Positions 1 through 8,592 of a stretch of 64,000 nt of DNA are shown in pieces (the first letter of the stretch is position 1; each line of letters opens with the position of its first letter). The notes beneath the pieces were generated by a model. The model was not told the origin of the DNA and did not search any database. It worked only from the letters and a program-made list of their open reading frames with translations. Made by a program: the position numbers and the translations under genes. The DNA comes from Fimbriimonadaceae bacterium (GTDB taxonomy: Bacteria; Armatimonadota; Fimbriimonadia; Fimbriimonadales; Fimbriimonadaceae), in the NCBI GenBank assembly GCA_019454125.1, contig CP075365.1:1854218-1918217 (forward strand), read 5' to 3'.

Positions 1-1849
1 TGAAGACCACGTTGCTGTTGTAGATGCCATAGGCGAGGGTGTTCGCATTGGCCGTGGTCGCGACGTTCACGTTACGGGAGCTACCAGGGTACTGGATGCC
101 TCCGTTCGGCGTTGCGCTGAGCCAAGTGGGGGTGCTGGCTTCCCACGCGAAGCCGACTTGGCCGCTCGCGTGGTTCACCGAATAGTTGGTAGAGTTGTTG
201 AACTCGCCGCGGAACGCGGTGAAGGTCAGGCCCGTTCCCGGAGTGACGGACATCACGCCCGGGGCAACGCCCGCCGAGACGGTGGATCCGACCCGGGTCG
301 CCCAGCTAGAAGAGCCGCCGACGTACTGGTGGTAGAACCAAAGTTTCTGGCTCGGGGCGCTATTGTTAAAATCGCCCCAGTCGAGGTCTCCGGCAAAGTA
401 GTCGCCCCAACGTTGGACGCCGCTGGTGCCGTAGTTGGAGGTCGACTGGAAGTGCAGGGAGCTGGAGTTAGGAAAGCCACTCGGCTCATAGTTGACGTAG
501 CGGGCTTGCTGCTGCAGCGAGGTGCCGCTGCGGGAGAAGGCCCACACGCAGGTGCCGTTGTAGTTGACAGCGGGGCTGGCGAACCAAGAGCTCGTGCCGC
601 TGGCCCAGAAGTTCCAGGACCAGTTGACGCTTCCGGCCGGGTTGAGGTTCAGCAGGAATGCGCTGGCGTTGCCAGGCTCAGAAGGATTGTCCCGAGTGAG
701 CGAGGTGAACAGCTGCCACGTGCTATTGGCACTTACGAGGGTCGCCGGCATCAGACGGCTGTCGATCGTGTCCAACAGGCTGGAGTTGGGCTGGCGCGCA
801 TCCGGAGGAGCGGCGTAGGTGCCGACCGTGATGTCGCGCTTCGCGATCGTGTGGGCGCCGAGCGGGTCGGTGATGTCCCAAACGGTGACCTTGTCACCGC
901 CTCCAGCGCGCGAGTTGACGAACTGCGCACCGCCGAAGTAGACGTTCAGGTGGCGGACCGCGCGCGGCCCGAAGCAGGTCGAGCCGTCCGGGTTGGTGAG
1001 GCCGGTGTCCTTGATGGTGAACGCCGTCTGAGCGTTGTAGATCTCGGTCGGGTTCCACGTGTAGAAGCACGCTGTCTGGAAGCCGCCGGAATACCGGAAC
1101 TGGTTGCCGGAGGCGTAGACGGTGCTGGAACCGTAGCCGAGGTCTGCATAGTCGCACCAGGCGAGCGTGGAACCGCTGCCCGTGTTCGAGTTGAACCGGT
1201 ACCACCACCAGTTGCCCTCAGGGTTGTTGTCGTCACTAACCTGGAGCACCAAGCGTGAATCCTGGGCCGCGTCGTTTCGGTAGTGCCACATGACCAGCCA
1301 GCGGCCGCGCCACGGATCGTAGGCGACCTTCGGGTCGAAGTAGAACCCGCCCGGATCACCGAGGAAGTCGCCGGCGTTGACGGCGTAGATCTGGTTGCCG
1401 CACTTGTCATAGATCGCCCAGCGCGCGTTGACGGCGACGACGACATGGCTCGGGCCGACCGACATCGCCGGGTCCGGAGGACTCAGGTTCGTCTGGCCAA
1501 TGCCATTGAAGTTGCCAAGCAGGGCTTCCGCTTGGATGTTGACTCCAGACTGGTCAGGCGGGTTGGTGAAGACGGCGGGGCCGGTGAGTTTCAGGCGCGG
1601 ACCCTTCCAGCCCGTCTCCTCGTTCGGCTCAAAGACCGGAGTCGGCGTGGTGGGGTGGAAATCAAAGGTCGAACCGAAGGTCGGTTTGACTCCCTTAAGG
1701 CCCTTGATCAGTTTTGGATCCCATTCGGTCCTTCCCGTTTGGATTGCAGGTTCTCCCGCTCTCGGGGGAGTTTGTGTGCTCGGCGTTTGTGCGAGCACTG
1801 CGTGCGCGGCAAGAATTGCCAGCGTCGCAGATAGCAGGCGAAGCTTCAT
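1..1849 (-). CDS. large exported protein, C-terminus beyond window edge
   Basis: Reading the minus strand from an ATG at 1849 gives one open frame of about 616 codons that runs off position 1, so the C-terminus is missing. A ribosome-binding site (AGGAAA) lies about 6 bases before the ATG. The first 21 residues are a Sec signal peptide (start MKLRLLSATLAILAAHAVLA, then Q). Aromatic-rich stretches such as FDPKVAYDPWRGRWLVMWH suggest a beta-propeller or sandwich fold in the middle. The last visible part (VTPGTGLTFTAFRGEF ... PTWLSATPNGGIQYPGSSRNV) resembles a BACON/Ig-like repeat module. It is probably a surface or secreted protein; no enzymatic motif was recognised. Long reading frames on the opposite strand here are codon-bias shadows. 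Confidence 0.8.
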   Translation of the reverse strand, partial: MKLRLLSATLAILAAHAVLAQTPSTQTPPRAGEPAIQTGRTEWDPKLIKGLKGVKPTFGSTFDFHPTTPTPVFEPNEETGWKGPRLKLTGPAVFTNPPDQSGVNIQAEALLGNFNGIGQTNLSPPDPAMSVGPSHVVVAVNARWAIYDKCGNQIYAVNAGDFLGDPGGFYFDPKVAYDPWRGRWLVMWHYRNDAAQDSRLVLQVSDDNNPEGNWWWYRFNSNTGSGSTLAWCDYADLGYGSSTVYASGNQFRYSGGFQTACFYTWNPTEIYNAQTAFTIKDTGLTNPDGSTCFGPRAVRHLNVYFGGAQFVNSRAGGGDKVTVWDITDPLGAHTIAKRDITVGTYAAPPDARQPNSSLLDTIDSRLMPATLVSANSTWQLFTSLTRDNPSEPGNASAFLLNLNPAGSVNWSWNFWASGTSSWFASPAVNYNGTCVWAFSRSGTSLQQQARYVNYEPSGFPNSSSLHFQSTSNYGTSGVQRWGDYFAGDLDWGDFNNSAPSQKLWFYHQYVGGSSSWATRVGSTVSAGVAPGVMSVTPGTGLTFTAFRGEFNNSTNYSVNHASGQVGFAWEASTPTWLSATPNGGIQYPGSSRNVNVATTANANTLAYGIYNSNVVF

Positions 1850-1948
1850 TTGAATTTTCCTTTCGTGGCCGCAAAATCGGCCACTGTATATACTATGCTA
1901 TTTGCGCCTTAAGGCCCAGGACGGAACTTTCGGAAAGGCTCAGCCCTC

Positions 1949-2416
1949 GTGTTGCATAATCGGCTGGTGAATCCGCAAGAAGCGGCTGATAGCCTTGCTC
2001 GCCTGATGGAGGAGTTTGGCTTAGAACAAGCCAAATGGAAGGCTGACGAGTGGACGGTCGAGTTCGACCGGCGGCCCGAGAAGGCGCGCGCGCCCATCGC
2101 CATGGTCGCGGGCGAAGCCCATTCTGAACAACTCGAGGAGGAGTTCGAGCCCTATGAAACGCCCGTGTCCGCGGGCCGCAAGGTGGAAAGCCCCACGACC
2201 GGCGTCTTCTATGCCGCCCCCAGCCCCGGTTCCCCGCCTTTCGTGAAGGAGGGCGAGGACGTGGCCGCGGGCCAAGTGATCGGCCTGATCGAGGCGATGA
2301 AGGTCTTCAACGAGGTCACGACCCCCTTCTCCGGCAAAGTCCTGAAGGTCGTCGCCCAAAGCGGGCAGCTCGTCTATCCAGGGGACGCCCTCTTGATGCT
2401 CGAGGACGCGGTTTGA
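1949..2416 (+). CDS. accB: biotin carboxyl carrier protein of acetyl-CoA carboxylase
   Basis: This 155-residue protein is the biotin carrier subunit that shuttles carboxyl groups between biotin carboxylase and carboxyltransferase in malonyl-CoA synthesis. The N-terminal helix region (about 8-60) is followed by a charged linker and a C-terminal biotinyl domain (about 78-153). The biotinylation motif is EAMKVFNE with Lys118; the usual motif is EAMKM, so Met is replaced by Val after the target Lys. The start is GTG at 1949 with an AAAGG element about 10 bases upstream; GTG at 1967 is an alternative. accC, the usual partner, is not next door. The nitrilase-family gene follows after 25 bases and may be cotranscribed. 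Confidence 0.9.
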   Translation: MLHNRLVNPQEAADSLARLMEEFGLEQAKWKADEWTVEFDRRPEKARAPIAMVAGEAHSEQLEEEFEPYETPVSAGRKVESPTTGVFYAAPSPGSPPFVKEGEDVAAGQVIGLIEAMKVFNEVTTPFSGKVLKVVAQSGQLVYPGDALLMLEDAV

Positions 2417-2441
2417 CCCCCCGTCTAACGTCTTGAGTGGA

Positions 2442-3326
2442 ATGCGACTGGCTTGCGTGCAGTGCGACCTGGAGTTCGACTCTCCCGCCAAGAACGCGGC
2501 GTTCTGTGCCGAAAAAGTCCGGGCCTTGGCCGCTGACGAGAGTTGCGACTTTTTCGTCTTCCCCGAAGCCTTCCTTACGGGCTACTGCGTGGCAAGCGCG
2601 GACGAGGCCCTTCAGATCGCACTCCCCTTCGAGACCGACGCGGGCGGTGACCTTTGCTCCGGGCACGACAGCCTCGCCACCCTTATCGCTGCGGCAAGAG
2701 AGACCAAGACGTACCTGGTGTGCGGATTCATCGGCTTAGAGAGCGAGCGGCTCTACAACTGCGCCCTCTTTGCCCGGCCGGACGGGACGGCGGGGATCTA
2801 CCGGAAGACGCACCTCCCCGTCCTTGGGGCGGACCGGTTCATGACTGCTGGCCGGGAGTTGCCCGTCTTCGAGACGCCCTTCGGCCGGGTCGGCACGCTG
2901 ATCTGCTTTGACCAACGCTTGCCCGAGCCCACCCGGGCCCTCGCGCTTCGCGGCGCCGACCTCGTGGTCCTCCCCACGAACTGGCCGGTCGGGGCCGAGG
3001 TCGCGGCCACCCACATCTCGATCGCCCGCGCCGCCGAGAACCGCATCTTCTTTGCCTCCTGCAACCGGGTCGGCCAAGAGAAGGGCTTCACCTTCATCGG
3101 GCAAAGCGGGGTCTACGGCCTTGACGGCACGACCCTCGCCAAGGCCGGCCGGGAAGCCGAAGACCTGATCGTCGACCTTGACCTTTCGCTCGCCCGACAG
3201 AAGCGGCGCATCGTCGTCCCCGGCGAATATGAGACGGACGCCTTTGGCGCGCGACAACCAGAACTCTACGGGATCTTGGGCGAGACCGCGGCCGAATCCG
3301 GCGCGACGAGGCCCCAGGGGAACTAG
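2442..3326 (+). CDS. carbon-nitrogen hydrolase (nitrilase superfamily amidase)
   Basis: The 294-residue product has the three catalytic residues of the nitrilase superfamily in order: Glu42 in FPEAFLTGY, Lys122 in RKTHLP and Cys155 in LICFDQR. The length fits single-domain family members, which hydrolyse amides or carbamoyl compounds in the cytoplasm; the substrate cannot be read from the sequence. The ATG at 2442 is preferred because family members start with a strand like MRLACVQCD; a TTG three codons earlier is possible. It lies between accB and a membrane protein gene (8-base gap downstream), in an apparent plus-strand operon. Confidence 0.85.
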   Translation: MRLACVQCDLEFDSPAKNAAFCAEKVRALAADESCDFFVFPEAFLTGYCVASADEALQIALPFETDAGGDLCSGHDSLATLIAAARETKTYLVCGFIGLESERLYNCALFARPDGTAGIYRKTHLPVLGADRFMTAGRELPVFETPFGRVGTLICFDQRLPEPTRALALRGADLVVLPTNWPVGAEVAATHISIARAAENRIFFASCNRVGQEKGFTFIGQSGVYGLDGTTLAKAGREAEDLIVDLDLSLARQKRRIVVPGEYETDAFGARQPELYGILGETAAESGATRPQGN

Positions 3327-3334
3327 AATCGCCT

Positions 3335-4039
3335 ATGGCATCGCACCGGGAGATTTTCAGCGAGAGTGAAGCGGGCGAGATCGTCCAGCGCGCCGTCGAG
3401 CTTCAGGAAACGACGCGCGCCCAAGAGTACACGCCCGGGGTCACCCGCGAAGAGCTCGCGAAGATCGCGTCCGAAGTGGGCATTGACATGGACTACCTGG
3501 AGCAAGCCATCCGCGAGCGCTTCAATCCGCCCGCCAAGAAGGGGCTCGGCAGCGTCTTCCCGCAGCCGGTCGAGCGCGTCACCGAGGGCGAGCTGCACCC
3601 CGAAGACTACGACCTCCTGGCCGAAGAACTGCCGACCCGGGCCTCGCAGGCGCCCCCTTCCCAGGTCGGACGCACGCTTTCGGCAAAGGTCATGTCCGGG
3701 CTCACTATGGCGGACGTCTCCATCACCGCGCGCAACGGCCGCACCCGGGTCAAGGTCAGCCCGTTGCCGATCTTGCCCCTGATCTTCGGCGGCCAGATGG
3801 CCCTGATCGGCACGATCGTCGGCTCTTCGATGATCGCCGAGAACGGGCCTCTCGCGGTGGGCGTGGCCGTTATCGCCGCCGGCTTGGCCGGGGGGCTCTC
3901 CCTTGGGCTCTACGGTCTGCGCCAGGCGAAGTCGGTCGCCCAACGACTTGCCGAGAAGCTCATCCGCAGGATCGACGAGGAAGCGACCCGCAAGGCCGTC
4001 GAGGAAGCGGAGAAAGCCAAAGAGGCGCCCTCATCATAA
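3335..4039 (+). CDS. hypothetical membrane protein with charged N-terminal domain
   Basis: This is a 234-residue protein of unknown function. Residues about 10-70 form a charged helical segment (EIVQRAVELQETTR ... EELAKIASEVGIDMDYL) of a type seen at the start of other uncharacterised bacterial membrane proteins. Two hydrophobic segments at about 147-167 and 172-194 look like a transmembrane hairpin, followed by a charged C-terminal tail rich in Glu/Lys/Ala. It starts 8 bases after the nitrilase-family gene and probably shares its transcript. Confidence 0.65.
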   Translation: MASHREIFSESEAGEIVQRAVELQETTRAQEYTPGVTREELAKIASEVGIDMDYLEQAIRERFNPPAKKGLGSVFPQPVERVTEGELHPEDYDLLAEELPTRASQAPPSQVGRTLSAKVMSGLTMADVSITARNGRTRVKVSPLPILPLIFGGQMALIGTIVGSSMIAENGPLAVGVAVIAAGLAGGLSLGLYGLRQAKSVAQRLAEKLIRRIDEEATRKAVEEAEKAKEAPSS

Positions 4040-4061
4040 GAGGAGCGAGTCACGCATTTTC

Positions 4062-4091
4062 TCGACTTTCTGCCTCACTGAGATGTAGAAT
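4062..4091 (+). promoter_or_regulatory. putative sigma-70-type promoter of the PEP-CTERM lectin gene
   Basis: A -35-like TCGACT (4062-4067) and a -10-like TAGAAT (4086-4091) are separated by 18 bases, about 56 bases before the ATG at 4148. The -10 matches consensus at five of six positions. This is inferred from sequence only. Confidence 0.4.
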
Positions 4092-4147
4092 GACCTTGGC
4101 TTGCAGCTCCACTAGGCGTTGCAGCTTGATTCAGAGAGGTATCCAAA

Positions 4148-4687
4148 ATGAAAAACCTGTCTCTCGTAGTCTTTGCGGCCCTTGGTGCCGCTTCTAACGC
4201 CCAGAACCTCGTCGGCACCTACACTTGGAGTGCCAACGGCCACACCTATTCCCTTTACGAGACGCCCGGCGGCATGTCCTACCTTGACGCGACGGCTTTC
4301 GCCGAAGCGCAGGGGGGCTATCTGGCGACCCTCGTCACCGAGGACGAAAACCGTGAGGTCGTCGGCTCCTTCAGCAACTTTCCCACGACCTGCTACCTCG
4401 GCGGGTTCCAGCCGGAAGGCGAGACCGATCCCAACGCGAACTGGCAGTGGGTGACGGGCGAGGCGTGGTCCTTCTCGAACTGGAACGCCGGCGAACCGAA
4501 CGACTTCGGCGGGCCGGGCCAGGAGCAGTACCTGCAAGTCTATGCGGACGGCACCTGGAACGACATCTCAAACGACTACCCTGGCTTTAACGTCGGCTTC
4601 ATGGTCGAGACGGTTCCGGAGCCCGTCACGATCCTGGCCGCCGCCCTGGGCGGGGCGGCCCTCCTCACGCGCAAGCGCCGAGGCTGA
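4148..4687 (+). CDS. PEP-CTERM-anchored C-type lectin-domain protein
   Basis: The 179-residue protein has a signal peptide (residues 1-19, ending SNAQ) and a C-type-lectin-like domain at about 28-153. Recognisable lectin features are GGYLATLVTEDENREV, CYLGGFQ, NWQWVTGEAWSFSNWNAGEPNDFGG and TWNDIS. The tail VPEPVTILAAALGG plus an RKRRG end is a PEP-CTERM sorting signal, handled by an exosortase in other bacteria. WNAGEPND resembles the EPN-type calcium/sugar-binding loop, so glycan binding at the cell surface is likely. The conserved disulfide cysteines are almost absent (only Cys at the CYLGG strand), as in many bacterial lectin-like domains. No exosortase gene is in the window. Confidence 0.85.
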   Translation: MKNLSLVVFAALGAASNAQNLVGTYTWSANGHTYSLYETPGGMSYLDATAFAEAQGGYLATLVTEDENREVVGSFSNFPTTCYLGGFQPEGETDPNANWQWVTGEAWSFSNWNAGEPNDFGGPGQEQYLQVYADGTWNDISNDYPGFNVGFMVETVPEPVTILAAALGGAALLTRKRRG

Positions 4688-4738
4688 ACGGCCCGGCCCC
4701 TCCCTATTGCAGCTGGATGTGAGCGAATGGGGAGGGGC

Positions 4739-4760
4739 GGAACGTCAATAATAACGTTCC
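4739..4760. promoter_or_regulatory. perfect 7-bp inverted repeat abutting a start codon
   Basis: GGAACGT (4739-4745) and ACGTTCC (4754-4760) form a perfect inverted repeat with an 8-base centre, directly touching the ATG at 4761. No Shine-Dalgarno site fits between them. A longer pair, GCCCCTCCC (from about 4696) and GGGAGGGGC (to about 4738), lies just upstream and may terminate the lectin transcript. The small repeat could be a regulator operator or an RNA hairpin over the start; both are inferences. Confidence 0.4.
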
Positions 4761-4976
4761 ATGTCCCGCGACAACCCTTCTGGACTCAAGCGCGAGGAAT
4801 TGTCATGGGCGCTCACCAAGCCCCGCTTAGTCGCCGCGGCGTGCCGCTCTGACTCCTGCCTGCTCTGTCGGGGCACGGGTGTGGACTCATCTGGCCTCTG
4901 CGGCGGCTGCACGATCCTGCTCACAGACGAGGAGCTGCGGCTTGTCGAGCGATGGAGGGCCGGGATTGGGCCCTAG
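4761..4976 (+). CDS. small Cys-rich (zinc-ribbon-like) protein
   Basis: This 71-residue protein has two paired-cysteine knuckles, CLLCRGTG and CGGC, with a further Cys upstream (AACRSDSC). That spacing suggests a small metal-binding or RNA/DNA-binding fold. Its stop overlaps the start of the next gene, which favours a real translated gene. The start codon directly follows an inverted repeat and lacks an obvious ribosome-binding site, so the true start could be internal. Function unknown. Confidence 0.5.
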   Translation: MSRDNPSGLKREELSWALTKPRLVAAACRSDSCLLCRGTGVDSSGLCGGCTILLTDEELRLVERWRAGIGP

Positions 4977-5844
4977 CGCCTTTGGCTGGGGGATCTTCCT
5001 CGGGTTCGTCCTCGCCTTCGTCGGCGTCCTTCTCTGGCGCGTAGTCGTGGGCCGGCGGCAGCAGGGCTATCTCGCCGTCACCGAGTATTGGATCTATGGG
5101 TCGGCCGAGCGGCTGCCCGCCATCGAAAAGATCATGGACCGCATGGTCGCCGCCAACCCCCACAACCGTCCGGGATTGCCCAGCATCGGCGCCCGGGAGG
5201 GCATGCTCTTCAGCGACCTCCGGCTGCACATGGCCGTCGCCCAGCGGGAGCGCAATCCCTTCGCCTTCCGCCCCGACCTCTTCGAAGAAGGGGTCGTTCC
5301 GAGCGCGGAGGCCCTTCAGGCCCTCGCGAAGTCCACGAGTCTGGTGAAGCTGCGCTACGCCAGCCGCGAGCCCTTGCGCGACGACCGGCACCTGCAGTTC
5401 ATGCCGCACCTGGCCGACACCTTGGCCGACTTGACGAACGGCCTGGCCGTGTTCGACTCCATCCTGGAATCGCTGCAGCTGGCCCCCGATTTTCGCGCCC
5501 AACTGGAGCGCGACAACCGAGCGGCCCGTCCCGAACTCCATCTGCGCGTGGTCTGGGGAAACGGGGAGAGCGGCTATCGAGGCGAGACGCGCGGCCTGCG
5601 CAAGATCGGCAAGCGCGAACTTCGCAGCCTGCCCCAAGAGGCCGACCACGAAGTCCTGATCAAGGCCGTGCTCGCTGCCGCCGCCGAGAAGATCTTCCGC
5701 AAGCCTGACTCGGAATGGCCGCTCGAAGTGCTTGCCGCCTCGGACGCCTTCCGGCTCGAGATCGCCGGCTCAGAGGACGGCTTCTCCCTGGTCCGCATCC
5801 TCCGCCTCCAACCCGAGGCTAGCCCGCCGTCAGGAGCGCCGTGA
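4966..5844 (+). CDS. hypothetical membrane-anchored protein
   Basis: The best start is TTG at 4966: GGAGGG lies about 7 bases upstream, and the position overlaps the stop of the preceding small gene, implying translational coupling. The 292-residue product begins with one transmembrane helix (about 6-24, WGIFLGFVLAFVGVLLW) and continues as a mostly soluble cytoplasmic domain of alternating charged and hydrophobic helices. No catalytic motif was recognised. The 3' end overlaps the convergent DapA-family gene by 26 bases. Confidence 0.65.
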   Translation: MGPSAFGWGIFLGFVLAFVGVLLWRVVVGRRQQGYLAVTEYWIYGSAERLPAIEKIMDRMVAANPHNRPGLPSIGAREGMLFSDLRLHMAVAQRERNPFAFRPDLFEEGVVPSAEALQALAKSTSLVKLRYASREPLRDDRHLQFMPHLADTLADLTNGLAVFDSILESLQLAPDFRAQLERDNRAARPELHLRVVWGNGESGYRGETRGLRKIGKRELRSLPQEADHEVLIKAVLAAAAEKIFRKPDSEWPLEVLAASDAFRLEIAGSEDGFSLVRILRLQPEASPPSGAP

Positions 5845-6556
5845 TCATCTCCCTCGCCTGTCCGACGGGTGCCTGGGTCGGGCCCCGGTGAGGGCCGCAC
5901 TCCTGGCCCAGCTCCTTGAGGACCAACCTCGCGACGCGGTGCGTTCCGCTCTGCGAGAACGTCGCGCGGATTCGGAGTTGGAGCTTCGCCCAACTCTCGA
6001 CGAATGCTGCCATCCGCTCCAAGCCGAAGACGGCCAGGGGCGAGACGGTGCCCTCTGGCAAGCGGACTTCCTCGGTCGTCGCGTGCTTATAGACGACGGG
6101 CTCGATCACGATATGGCTCTCCAACTGGCCGTGGTTTTCGTTCGCCTTGCCGATAAAGGCGGTCGGCAGGTTCCCGTGGCGGTTCACCGAGCGGATCAGG
6201 GAATCGATCTCTCCCTCCGAGTGGCCGCCAAACCACGGCGCCCCATAAACGGCGCCGCGCGCCCCGTGCCGTTCGGCGCTCTGGCAGAGGTCGATCACCG
6301 CCGCCGTCGTCATGGCGGTCGCGTCGACATAGACGGGCATGCCACGAGCCTCGCGCATCGTCCATTCGAGCATTTGCTTGCGCTCGCTGAGCGAGAGCGA
6401 CCAGGGTTCCCCTGCCGAGCTCCCGACGAGGAAGCCCGCCGCGCCTAGCTCGGCATAGAAGCGGACGAGGCGTGCGACCCGCACCTCGCTCAGCGAAGTC
6501 GAATCGTCCGTGAACGGCGTGACGAGCGGAACGATGAGCTTTTCGGGGAGTGTCAC
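5819..6556 (-). CDS. divergent DapA/NanA-family lyase-like protein
   Basis: The N-terminus (LIVPLVTPFTDDSTSLSE ... GAAGFLVGSSAGEPWSLSLSER) is that of the dihydrodipicolinate synthase / N-acetylneuraminate lyase TIM-barrel family. It is 245 residues against the usual 290 or so. The family GTTGE motif reads GSSAGE, and the region of the catalytic Tyr reads TAFIGKANEN, so that Tyr seems absent. A Lys in VVYKHATTE could be the Schiff-base residue. The gene overlaps the upstream methyltransferase by 4 bases (ATGA) and is last in a three-gene minus-strand operon. An aldolase or lyase on an unknown keto-acid is possible; loss of activity is also possible. Confidence 0.7.
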   Translation of the reverse strand: MTLPEKLIVPLVTPFTDDSTSLSEVRVARLVRFYAELGAAGFLVGSSAGEPWSLSLSERKQMLEWTMREARGMPVYVDATAMTTAAVIDLCQSAERHGARGAVYGAPWFGGHSEGEIDSLIRSVNRHGNLPTAFIGKANENHGQLESHIVIEPVVYKHATTEEVRLPEGTVSPLAVFGLERMAAFVESWAKLQLRIRATFSQSGTHRVARLVLKELGQECGPHRGPTQAPVGQAREMITALLTAG

Positions 6557-7299
6557 TTTGGCTTCCTCGCGAGAAGGGTCAGTTCAGCGAGATGGAAGAA
6601 GTCGTGCCCCGGGGCAAGGTAGTCGCGGAACGCCCCCGTTGACTCGGCGATCATGGCGGTCACGCTTCGCCGCTCCTCCGGTGCGACGCTCATCCGTTCG
6701 AGCCATTCCGTCAGGGCTATCCGCTTCGGAACGACGGTGGCCGATTCGACCCGCAGGCCCGCATTCTCCGAAAGAGAGCGCCACTTTGCCAGCGTCAGGT
6801 TCCTTCGGTGGCTCGGGTCGCGCCGTCGCTCCAGCTCGTCCAGAAGCCCGTCCGCCTCTTCATCGTCCGCCCCGATCGTGTCAACGAGGAGAAAGACCCC
6901 GCCCGGGGCGAGCACCCGCACCGATTCCCGGAGGAAGGCAGCGACGTCGTCAAAGTGGTGGGCGGCGGTGCGGCTTGTGACGTAGTCAAACGCCCCGTTT
7001 CGGAAGGGCGCGCGTTCGGCGGCAGCCAGAACAAGCGCCAGGTTCGCAACGCCCTGTTCTTGGGCTGTGCGCCCTGTCACGCGGAGCATCTGTGGGGTGA
7101 GGTCGCTCGCGACCACGCGCGTGACGTGCGGGGCGAAGGCAAGACCGGTGTGGCCCGTCCCGGTCCCCACGTCGAGCAACCAGCCTCCCGCAGGCTTCAA
7201 CAGGTCGACCAGGGCGGCAAGCGCTGCAGCGTCCGCATGGACGCTGCTCGTCACGTACTTCTCGGCCTCGCGACCGAACTGCACCCTGGGATCTTTCAC
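6553..7299 (-). CDS. class I SAM-dependent methyltransferase
   Basis: The GTG at 7299 overlaps the stop of the upstream gene as GTGA, which fixes the start. The 248-residue product carries the SAM-binding motif LLDVGTGTGHTGLAF near residue 40, motif II SDLTPQML and the family loop PFRNGAFDYV. This is the UbiE/Methyltransf_11 type acting on small molecules; the substrate is unknown. It also overlaps the downstream DapA-family gene by 4 bases, so the three genes are almost certainly cotranslated. The similar methyltransferase part APGGVFLLVDTIGADD is typical of the post-III strand. Confidence 0.85.
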   Translation of the reverse strand: MKDPRVQFGREAEKYVTSSVHADAAALAALVDLLKPAGGWLLDVGTGTGHTGLAFAPHVTRVVASDLTPQMLRVTGRTAQEQGVANLALVLAAAERAPFRNGAFDYVTSRTAAHHFDDVAAFLRESVRVLAPGGVFLLVDTIGADDEEADGLLDELERRRDPSHRRNLTLAKWRSLSENAGLRVESATVVPKRIALTEWLERMSVAPEERRSVTAMIAESTGAFRDYLAPGHDFFHLAELTLLARKPK

Positions 7300-8552
7300 G
7301 ACTGCCCGACGGGGATGTAAATGGTGCGCTTGACCTCGCGGTCGCCGATCTTGGCGGTAAAGGTGAGCGGATAAGTGCCCACCGTGTCGCCCGGAATGAT
7401 GAGCTCGAGGGGAATCCGCTGGATGCCCTTGGGATGGTAGATGGTCAGGTTCGCGTCGGCGCCCCGGGTAACCGTCCATTCCTTCGGGATATCGAGTTTG
7501 AAGCGGCCGTTCACGCTCCGGACCCCGTTCGAGCGGAGAGTGACCTTGCCCTTGACCAACCGTGCCTTGGGGTCAAGCGGGAGCGACTTGGGCAGATCGA
7601 CGTCAAAGTCGATAAGTTCGGCCACCCGGAAGCTCGAACGAAGCACCGTCTCGCGCCCGTCCGCGCCGCGCAGGGTCGCCCGGACGACCCGGTAGCCGAC
7701 CTGGGTTGTCGGCGAGAGCGGGGTCTCGTACACGTAGTTCGCCTTGCCCTTGGCGTTCCACTCGGGGAACGGGAGGCGGGCCGAGGTCAACGACTGGAGC
7801 ACGGGGCCCTCCGCCCGGACTTCAATCTCGTTGAACCGGAAGTCCGCCTCCGACTGCCGGCGGAAGTCGAACGTCATCTTGAGCTTGTCCTCCACCGGGA
7901 CGTGGCGGGCGACGTAGCCCGGCTTCCAAGAGAAACCGGTCGGCAACCCTTGGCCAAAGTCCACCTGCAGGTTGACGACAGCCACCTGACGCGGAATGTA
8001 CGCTTCGCCGACTCCCTGGCCCGCGGGCACGGCGTCGATGCGCACACCGTAGTGGCGGCCGATCGCCGGGGCGACGGGCGCAGGCGGATCGTAGCGAGCC
8101 TCCAGAATCCAGCTGTCGCCGTGGGAGGTGCAGGCGAAGCGCAAAGATTCGCCCAGGATGCCTGAGGGCACCCACGTCGGCCCCGCCGGGTCCGAGGCGT
8201 CCAAGCGGCGGACGCTCACGACAGGTTGGCCGTTGCTCATGCCGACGCGGACCTCCACGTTGTCGTCGCCGACGAGCCAGCCATCGCCGCCCTCGTCTAG
8301 CGAAAGGAGGACGTCCTCACCTTCGGGGATGGTGGCACCCCAATAAACGGAACCTGGCTCCCACTGGAAGTAGGAGGCGCAGCCGCCGTCGTCCGAGAGG
8401 AAGTCCCACTCCTCCATGCCGATTTGGCCGTCGAGGGTGGGGGTCATGGCGAGCCGGACGGGCTGCTCGGTCTGGAAGACGCCGAAGCTATGGTCTGCCT
8501 TTCCAGGCACGACCGCGGCCGCCGCCAACGAAAGCAGGCAAAGGACGTTCAT
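7296..8552 (-). CDS. exported protein with CBM9/DOMON-like domain
   Basis: The product is about 418 residues with a signal peptide (MNVLCLLSLAAAAVVPGKA). The stretch LTPTLDGQI-like sequence MTPTLDGQIGMEEWDFLSDD followed by alternating strands is typical of carbohydrate-binding module 9/DOMON-like sandwiches in exported proteins. The C-terminal half is beta-rich with repeated VRATLRGADGRE and IPLELIIPGDTVGTYPL segments, probably Ig-like. The ATG at 8552 is preferred; a TTG three codons upstream is possible. It heads an overlapping operon with a methyltransferase and a DapA-family protein, an odd pairing for a periplasmic or surface protein. Confidence 0.7.
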   Translation of the reverse strand: MNVLCLLSLAAAAVVPGKADHSFGVFQTEQPVRLAMTPTLDGQIGMEEWDFLSDDGGCASYFQWEPGSVYWGATIPEGEDVLLSLDEGGDGWLVGDDNVEVRVGMSNGQPVVSVRRLDASDPAGPTWVPSGILGESLRFACTSHGDSWILEARYDPPAPVAPAIGRHYGVRIDAVPAGQGVGEAYIPRQVAVVNLQVDFGQGLPTGFSWKPGYVARHVPVEDKLKMTFDFRRQSEADFRFNEIEVRAEGPVLQSLTSARLPFPEWNAKGKANYVYETPLSPTTQVGYRVVRATLRGADGRETVLRSSFRVAELIDFDVDLPKSLPLDPKARLVKGKVTLRSNGVRSVNGRFKLDIPKEWTVTRGADANLTIYHPKGIQRIPLELIIPGDTVGTYPLTFTAKIGDREVKRTIYIPVGQS

Positions 8553-8592
8553 ACCAGACAAGACTTTCTTGCCGGGCGGAAAGCGTCGCGAC

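Noticed and set aside
158-1258. A 366-codon plus-strand open frame at the window start
   Set aside because: It is antisense to a minus-strand gene with a signal peptide and ribosome-binding site, and its product (Arg/Val/Gly-rich) resembles no protein.
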